From Rariglobus sp. (lineage in GTDB: Bacteria > Verrucomicrobiota > Verrucomicrobiia > Opitutales > Opitutaceae), in the NCBI GenBank assembly GCA_029266495.1, contig JAQSWS010000001.1:43647-107646 (forward strand): a stretch of 64,000 nucleotides of DNA. The letters run 5' to 3'. The notes under the pieces are model-generated. The model did no database searches. It had not been told where the DNA came from and was given only the letters and a program-made list of their open reading frames with translations. A program made the position numbers and the translations under genes. Of this stretch, positions 60,222 through 64,000 are shown piece by piece; position 1 is the first letter of the stretch, and each line of letters opens with the position of its first letter.

Positions 60222-60772
60222 AATCAAGTGCGTTTCACGTGAGGGTTAGATCGACGCTACCCTGTTGGTTGGGGTGGGGAGCGGCGTGCGGCTCATTGAG
60301 CCTGATGTCTGCACTGCTTTTCGGCGTCGCTGGATCTCGCGCGGTGGCGGCGATGCTTTCGGGAATCGTGACGTGGAGCGTAGTCTGCGCGGTGATCGCG
60401 GCGAGTGAGCCGTATGTTGTTCATGTGGAAACAGGACCGTGGAGACGAAACTTGCAGCTGGCGCTGTGGATAAGGGCGATGGTCACGGTGGCGGGAGCGA
60501 GCCTGATGCTTCTGGCGAAGTGGCTGCCGGGCGGCGGGGGCTTGTTCGCCACGTTGGATCTTTTTGCGGGCATGACTGCCATACGCTTGTCTGGCTGGCT
60601 ATTAAGCGGGCTCACGAAGGTGACGGGTGATATTCCGCAGGAATTTGCCTCCGTTTACCTGACGACACTGATTCAAGGTGCCTGGGTGCTTGCGACCGTG
60701 GTGGGTTTGGCGGCAATCATCCATGTAATCCGTAGGTTCGGCCGATGCTCGGTGCCGTTGGAGGGAACGTGA
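60218..60772 (+). CDS. Small multi-helix membrane protein of unknown function
   Basis: The 184-residue protein has about four membrane helices (near 20-40, 42-60, 84-104 and 150-172). A strongly hydrophobic core with a central GGGG loop is seen; no catalytic motif. It overlaps the previous small gene by four bases and follows creD, so it is probably in the CreBC-regulated transcript. It ends 45 bp before prmA. Confidence 0.6.
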   Translation: MKSSAFHVRVRSTLPCWLGWGAACGSLSLMSALLFGVAGSRAVAAMLSGIVTWSVVCAVIAASEPYVVHVETGPWRRNLQLALWIRAMVTVAGASLMLLAKWLPGGGGLFATLDLFAGMTAIRLSGWLLSGLTKVTGDIPQEFASVYLTTLIQGAWVLATVVGLAAIIHVIRRFGRCSVPLEGT

Positions 60773-60817
60773 GAGAAAAGTTGCTTCAGGCGCAGCTGGG
60801 GCGGACGCTGCGCACTT

Positions 60818-61708
60818 ATGAGCTTATACGAGAGTAAGACCGAGGTGCCGTTTGAGTCCGTCGATGCGATCGATGACGTCTTGCTTGAATTGGGCGTCGA
60901 GGGGTGGAGCCTGCTGCAAGATGTGATCGTGCGCCGGGCCTGGCTCCTGGGCATTTTCGTGGAGGAGTCCGAGGCACTCGCCCGTTGGGATGAATTGCAA
61001 CCTCTGCTTGCGGGCATCGAGGTCGCTCCGGCAAAGCCAGAAGTGCGCTTGCTGCCCGATCAAGACTGGCGCGACAGCTACAAGGCGCATTTCAAGGCTT
61101 CGCAATTCGGGCGCTTGCATTGGGTGCCGGTTTGGGAGCGGGAAAAGTTTCAACCGGCCACCGGTGAGGCGGTTATCTGGCTTGATCCGGGACTGGCCTT
61201 TGGCACGGGAAATCACGAGACAACACGGCTTTGTTGTGAGCGTTTGGTGGTGCTGGCGGACAAGGCCGGAGCAAAAATCGGTGACTGGCGGGTGATTGAT
61301 GCGGGCTGCGGCTCGGGCATTTTGGCGCTTTCAGCCGCGAAGCTGGGATTTAAGCGGGTGGCGGGGTTCGACAACGACCCCGAGGCCGTGCGTGTGAGCG
61401 AGGAAAACGCTGAACTCAACGGACTTGTGGGCGCGGTGGAGTTTTTTGAGGGCGATCTCGTGAGCGGCTTCGCCGGCGGTCGGCAGGCGGAGGTGGTGCT
61501 GGCGAATATTCAGGCTGATGTGCTCATGCGTTTCGTAAATGAGCTCACCAAAGCCGTGGCACCGGGTGGTGCGTTGGTATTGAGCGGCATTCTCGCGATC
61601 GAGCTGGAGCAGGTAAGGGGGGTATTTGCCGCAGTCGTGCCGAAGTGGAAGATTGAGAGCCGCGTGATGGGTGAATGGAGCGATCTGGCGCTCACCCGGA
61701 CGATCTAG
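60818..61708 (+). CDS. prmA: Ribosomal protein L11 methyltransferase
   Basis: The 296-residue SAM-dependent enzyme methylates ribosomal protein L11. The N-terminal ferredoxin-like substrate domain ends near residue 110. The Rossmann domain has WLDPGLAFGTGNHETTRLC, VIDAGCGSGILALSAAKLG (SAM site), FDNDPEAV, and VLANIQADVL, the PrmA motif. It is 45 bp after the membrane protein gene and could be its own unit. Confidence 0.94.
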   Translation: MSLYESKTEVPFESVDAIDDVLLELGVEGWSLLQDVIVRRAWLLGIFVEESEALARWDELQPLLAGIEVAPAKPEVRLLPDQDWRDSYKAHFKASQFGRLHWVPVWEREKFQPATGEAVIWLDPGLAFGTGNHETTRLCCERLVVLADKAGAKIGDWRVIDAGCGSGILALSAAKLGFKRVAGFDNDPEAVRVSEENAELNGLVGAVEFFEGDLVSGFAGGRQAEVVLANIQADVLMRFVNELTKAVAPGGALVLSGILAIELEQVRGVFAAVVPKWKIESRVMGEWSDLALTRTI

Positions 61709-61886
61709 GCCGTGCTTACGAAATAAGCCAGTCCATCGCTGTGTTTTGCGAGAGTGGGAAAGGGCGCTGGGCCGGCATTGACCTCGGCGGCACGGGCCGC
61801 TGGCCCGCCTCCGCCTCTGTCACCTTTCGGCCGGGCCATTCCCGCCCGCTGAGCCGGTCTATTTCGAAGACACGGCTTGGGCGTTC

Positions 61887-62288
61887 TCAAAAGGTGGCGG
61901 GCTCAGGCGTCACTCCGATCACCTTGACCTCGACCGGTCCGATGGCGCCGATTCCGAGGTTCTCGCGAAAAATATCGCCAATCTCTTGGGTGAGATAGCC
62001 TTGAATGGCATCGAGCTTGGCGTTGGGGCGGACTTTTAAGTGGATTGTGACGGCAAACTTTCCGCCGCGGCGGCTGACGGCGGCCCGGGCAGAGGCAACT
62101 CCGCGGAGTTGCTCGCAGCAGGTCTCAATCAGGCGATGCAGCGCGTGCCGGGAGATGCTCAGCCGGCCTTTTTCATCGGTGCTGAGCGTCAGCGTGGCGG
62201 GCGGACGAAGGTAAAGAAGCACCAGCAGCAGGACAATCGTGCTGGTAAGGAGCACGTATTGCGTGGTGGTGAACTGAAGAATGTCCAT
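61887..62288 (-). CDS. AmaP-like membrane protein
   Basis: The 133-residue protein has one N-terminal membrane helix (about 11-28: VLLTSTIVLLLVLLYL) and a small soluble domain (LSISRHALHRLIETCCEQLRGVAS, FAVTIHLKVRPNAKLD, VEVKVIG) with the plan of Asp23-type domains. In Gram-positives AmaP anchors Asp23 to the membrane. It is directly downstream of an Asp23-like gene (28-bp gap), so the same partnership is likely. Confidence 0.72.
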   Translation of the reverse strand: MDILQFTTTQYVLLTSTIVLLLVLLYLRPPATLTLSTDEKGRLSISRHALHRLIETCCEQLRGVASARAAVSRRGGKFAVTIHLKVRPNAKLDAIQGYLTQEIGDIFRENLGIGAIGPVEVKVIGVTPEPATF

Positions 62289-62316
62289 GGGGCGAGTATC
62301 GCGCGGGAAAGAGTGC

Positions 62317-62766
62317 TTAGTCCGTTGCAGGAGCGTCGGGCCAGAGATCAGTGGTCTTCTCCTGTTCGGAGGCGAGGTCGCCCGGCAGGCGCACGCCTTC
62401 GATGATCACATCGACCTTGGCGACGTTTTTGCCAGTCATGGCGATCACCTGCTTGCGCACCGCGACTTGCACTTCGTAAGCGGTTTTGCCGATCTCGGAT
62501 CCGTAGTTGATGACGATGCGCAGCTCGATCACGTAGGTGTCACCGTCGGTCTCGTTGACCTTGACGCCCCGATGGTCGGATTCACGGCGCTTGGCGAAAA
62601 GTTCGCTGATACCATCGACAATGCCGCCACCCACCCCGGCAACACCGGGAATCTGCAGGGCGGCAAGGCGGACGATGCTGGCGACGACCGTATGGTTGAT
62701 TTTGATGTCACCGAGCTCCGGCTGGTCGTCGAAGCGGGGAGTGGGAGTAAACTCGGACGATTGCAT
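62317..62766 (-). CDS. Asp23/Gls24-family envelope stress protein
   Basis: The 149-residue protein has the Asp23 plan: GDIKINHTVVASIVRLAALQIPGVAGV at the N-terminus, then VELRIVINYGSEIGKTAYEVQVAVRKQVIAMTG-like strands and VDVIIEGV. There is no signal peptide or membrane helix. In Firmicutes, Asp23-type genes such as yqhY sit next to accB-accC; the same order is seen here on the minus strand after accC. Confidence 0.88.
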   Translation of the reverse strand: MQSSEFTPTPRFDDQPELGDIKINHTVVASIVRLAALQIPGVAGVGGGIVDGISELFAKRRESDHRGVKVNETDGDTYVIELRIVINYGSEIGKTAYEVQVAVRKQVIAMTGKNVAKVDVIIEGVRLPGDLASEQEKTTDLWPDAPATD

Positions 62767-62831
62767 GGTAATTAGGTGCTCTAAAAACCCCGTTTACGCG
62801 AGGGTTGCAAGGGCGGGCTCGGCATTTGGGC

Positions 62832-62864
62832 AAAAAAACTCCCGCAGCCAAAGCGTGCGGGAGT
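62832..62864 (-). terminator. Rho-independent terminator of accC
   Basis: On the minus strand a perfect 8-bp stem (ACTCCCGC/GCGGGAGT) with an 11-nt loop is followed by seven Ts. It lies 28 bp after the accC stop and separates it from the Asp23-like gene. Confidence 0.92.
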
Positions 62865-62891
62865 GACCTGAAAGCGAAGTATTCGCGATCC

Positions 62892-64000
62892 TTAGGAGAA
62901 CAGATCCGTGGGCGTGCGGGCGAAGAAATCCTCCATATAGGCGGTGGTGGCCTTGCCTTCGATAAACGTGGGGTCGCTCATGATGGCCTTGTGAAGGGGA
63001 ATGGTCGTCTTGATGCCCCGGATGAGGTATTCGTTGAGGGCTCGGTAGGTGCGCTGAATGGCAGTCTGGCGGTCGCGCCCGTAGCAAATGAGCTTTCCGA
63101 TCATCGAGTCGTAATAAGGCGGGATGGCATAGCCTGAATAAGCGTGGGAATCCACACGCACGCCATGGCCGCCAGGAGCGTAGTAGAGGCCGATCGTGCC
63201 GGGTGAAGGCACAAAGTTACGAGCGGGATCCTCGGCGTTGATGCGGCATTCGATGGCGTGTTTCTCGAACTTGATGTCGCCTTGGTCGAAAGCGAGTTTC
63301 TCGCCGTTGGACACGAGGATTTGCTGCTTGATGAGATCGATACCGGTGCACTCTTCGGTGACGGGATGCTCCACCTGAATGCGGGTGTTCATCTCGATGA
63401 AGTAAAAGTTGCCCTTGGCATCGACGAGGAACTCGATCGTGCCGGCGTTTTCGTAATCGGCGGCTTCGGCGGCTTTGACCGCGAATTTGCCCATCTTCTT
63501 GCGCAGGTCGGGCGTGAGGAAGGGCGACGGCGACTCCTCGATGAGCTTCTGATGGCGACGCTGGATGGAGCAGTCGCGTTCACCGAGGTGGATGACCTTT
63601 CCATGACTGTCGGCAAGGATCTGGAATTCGATGTGGCGGGGCTTTTCGATGTATTTCTCGATGTAGACCGAGCCGTTGCCGAAGGCCTTCTCAGCTTCGT
63701 TGCGCGCGACGTGGTATTCCTTCGCAAAGGAGATATCGTTATGGGCAATGCGCATGCCGCGGCCGCCGCCGCCGGCGACGGCTTTGATGATGACAGGATA
63801 GCCGATCTTTCGAGCGATTTTGACTGCGTCGGACTCTTTGTCGACGGGACCGTCCGAGCCTGGCACGGTGGGAACACCGGCTTTCTTAACAGTATCTTTG
63901 GCCACTGCCTTGTCTCCCATCATCTTGATGGATTTCGACTTGGGTCCGATGAACTTAATGTTGCAGGACTCGCACTGCTCGGCGAACTGTGCGTTCTCGG
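62892..64000 (-). CDS. accC: Biotin carboxylase subunit of acetyl-CoA carboxylase (5' end beyond window)
   Basis: This partial gene enters from the right edge; 368 residues plus part of a codon are visible, and the frame continues through [10 protein letters not shown] at the edge. The ATP-grasp enzyme carboxylates biotin on AccB. Visible motifs are [19 protein letters not shown], the Gly-rich [12 protein letters not shown] loop, [32 protein letters not shown] (catalytic), and [15 protein letters not shown]. About 80-90 N-terminal residues are missing. A perfect terminator follows its stop. Confidence 0.97.
   Translation of the reverse strand, partial: ENAQFAEQCESCNIKFIGPKSKSIKMMGDKAVAKDTVKKAGVPTVPGSDGPVDKESDAVKIARKIGYPVIIKAVAGGGGRGMRIAHNDISFAKEYHVARNEAEKAFGNGSVYIEKYIEKPRHIEFQILADSHGKVIHLGERDCSIQRRHQKLIEESPSPFLTPDLRKKMGKFAVKAAEAADYENAGTIEFLVDAKGNFYFIEMNTRIQVEHPVTEECTGIDLIKQQILVSNGEKLAFDQGDIKFEKHAIECRINAEDPARNFVPSPGTIGLYYAPGGHGVRVDSHAYSGYAIPPYYDSMIGKLICYGRDRQTAIQRTYRALNEYLIRGIKTTIPLHKAIMSDPTFIEGKATTAYMEDFFARTPTDLFS

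Noticed and set aside
61709..61886. Gene or structured RNA between prmA and the AmaP-like gene
   Set aside because: Only a short, motif-free frame and GC-rich sequence are seen in this 178-bp spacer; no clear hairpin or T-run stands out.
1..64000. tRNA, rRNA, CRISPR array, prophage or transposase
   Set aside because: No cloverleaf, rRNA-like stretch, regular direct-repeat array, or integrase/transposase motif was recognised on either strand.

Overview
The window is high-GC DNA from a member of the Verrucomicrobia, most likely the Opitutaceae. This is inferred from gene content: secreted polysaccharide lyases and a GH10 xylanase beside LacI-type regulators, an FAD oxidoreductase beside a GH130 enzyme, tandem SHD1-domain proteins, a giant prepilin-like protein, and proteins ending in a short PEP-CTERM tail (PEPST, hydrophobic helix, WRRRR). 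No rRNA, tRNA, CRISPR array, phage or transposase was recognised.

Layout. (1) 0-15.3 kb is a polysaccharide-use region: two secreted polysaccharide-lyase-like proteins, a prepilin-like protein plus partner, a beta-strand-repeat PEP-CTERM protein, a 2-hydroxyacid dehydrogenase, a LacI regulator and a GH10 xylanase. Five copies of a palindrome close to TTTACGCGTAAA lie in front of these genes and probably form a local LacI regulon. (2) 15.3-23.7 kb holds housekeeping and small secreted genes: rny, queF, two SHD1 proteins, a DUF2059 protein, a HisN-like phosphatase, a DEDDh exonuclease, a GDPD, a HAD phosphatase and a PEP-CTERM protein. (3) 23.7-32.5 kb is the most striking part. It is a compact glycosylation locus with an STT3/AglB-type oligosaccharyltransferase, a MurG/ALG13-14-type GT28 enzyme, a clear homologue of eukaryotic ALG1, a fused ALG2-like plus ALG11-like GT4-GT4 protein, and a PglK-like ABC flippase. 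Together these could build, flip and transfer a eukaryote-like Man-GlcNAc2 lipid-linked glycan. (4) 32.6-41.3 kb has a secreted PepF-type peptidase, a large PEP-CTERM beta-repeat protein, and a GH130, FAD-oxidoreductase and LacI set with its own TGAA/TTCA palindromes.

(5) 41.4-55.3 kb is mostly core cell biology: a RodZ-like protein, a coiled-coil lipoprotein, ftsK, manA, an AsmA-like membrane protein, grpE-dnaJ-purN, and an operon of a second, soluble FtsK with an LRV/HEAT-like repeat protein and two small unknown proteins. (6) 55.4-64 kb has argC, the creBC two-component system with creD (preceded by a near-perfect cre-tag), two small genes after creD, prmA, an AmaP-like and an Asp23-like protein, and the 3' part of accC, which runs off the right edge.

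Dispersed palindromic repeats occur at 10.3, 10.45, 16.95, 20.75, 37.3 and 56.8 kb, the last inside the creB coding sequence. Start codons were moved from the longest possible ORF wherever a signal peptide, the family length, or an overlapping repeat or terminator argued for it. All family assignments rest on motif recognition by eye, with no database search.
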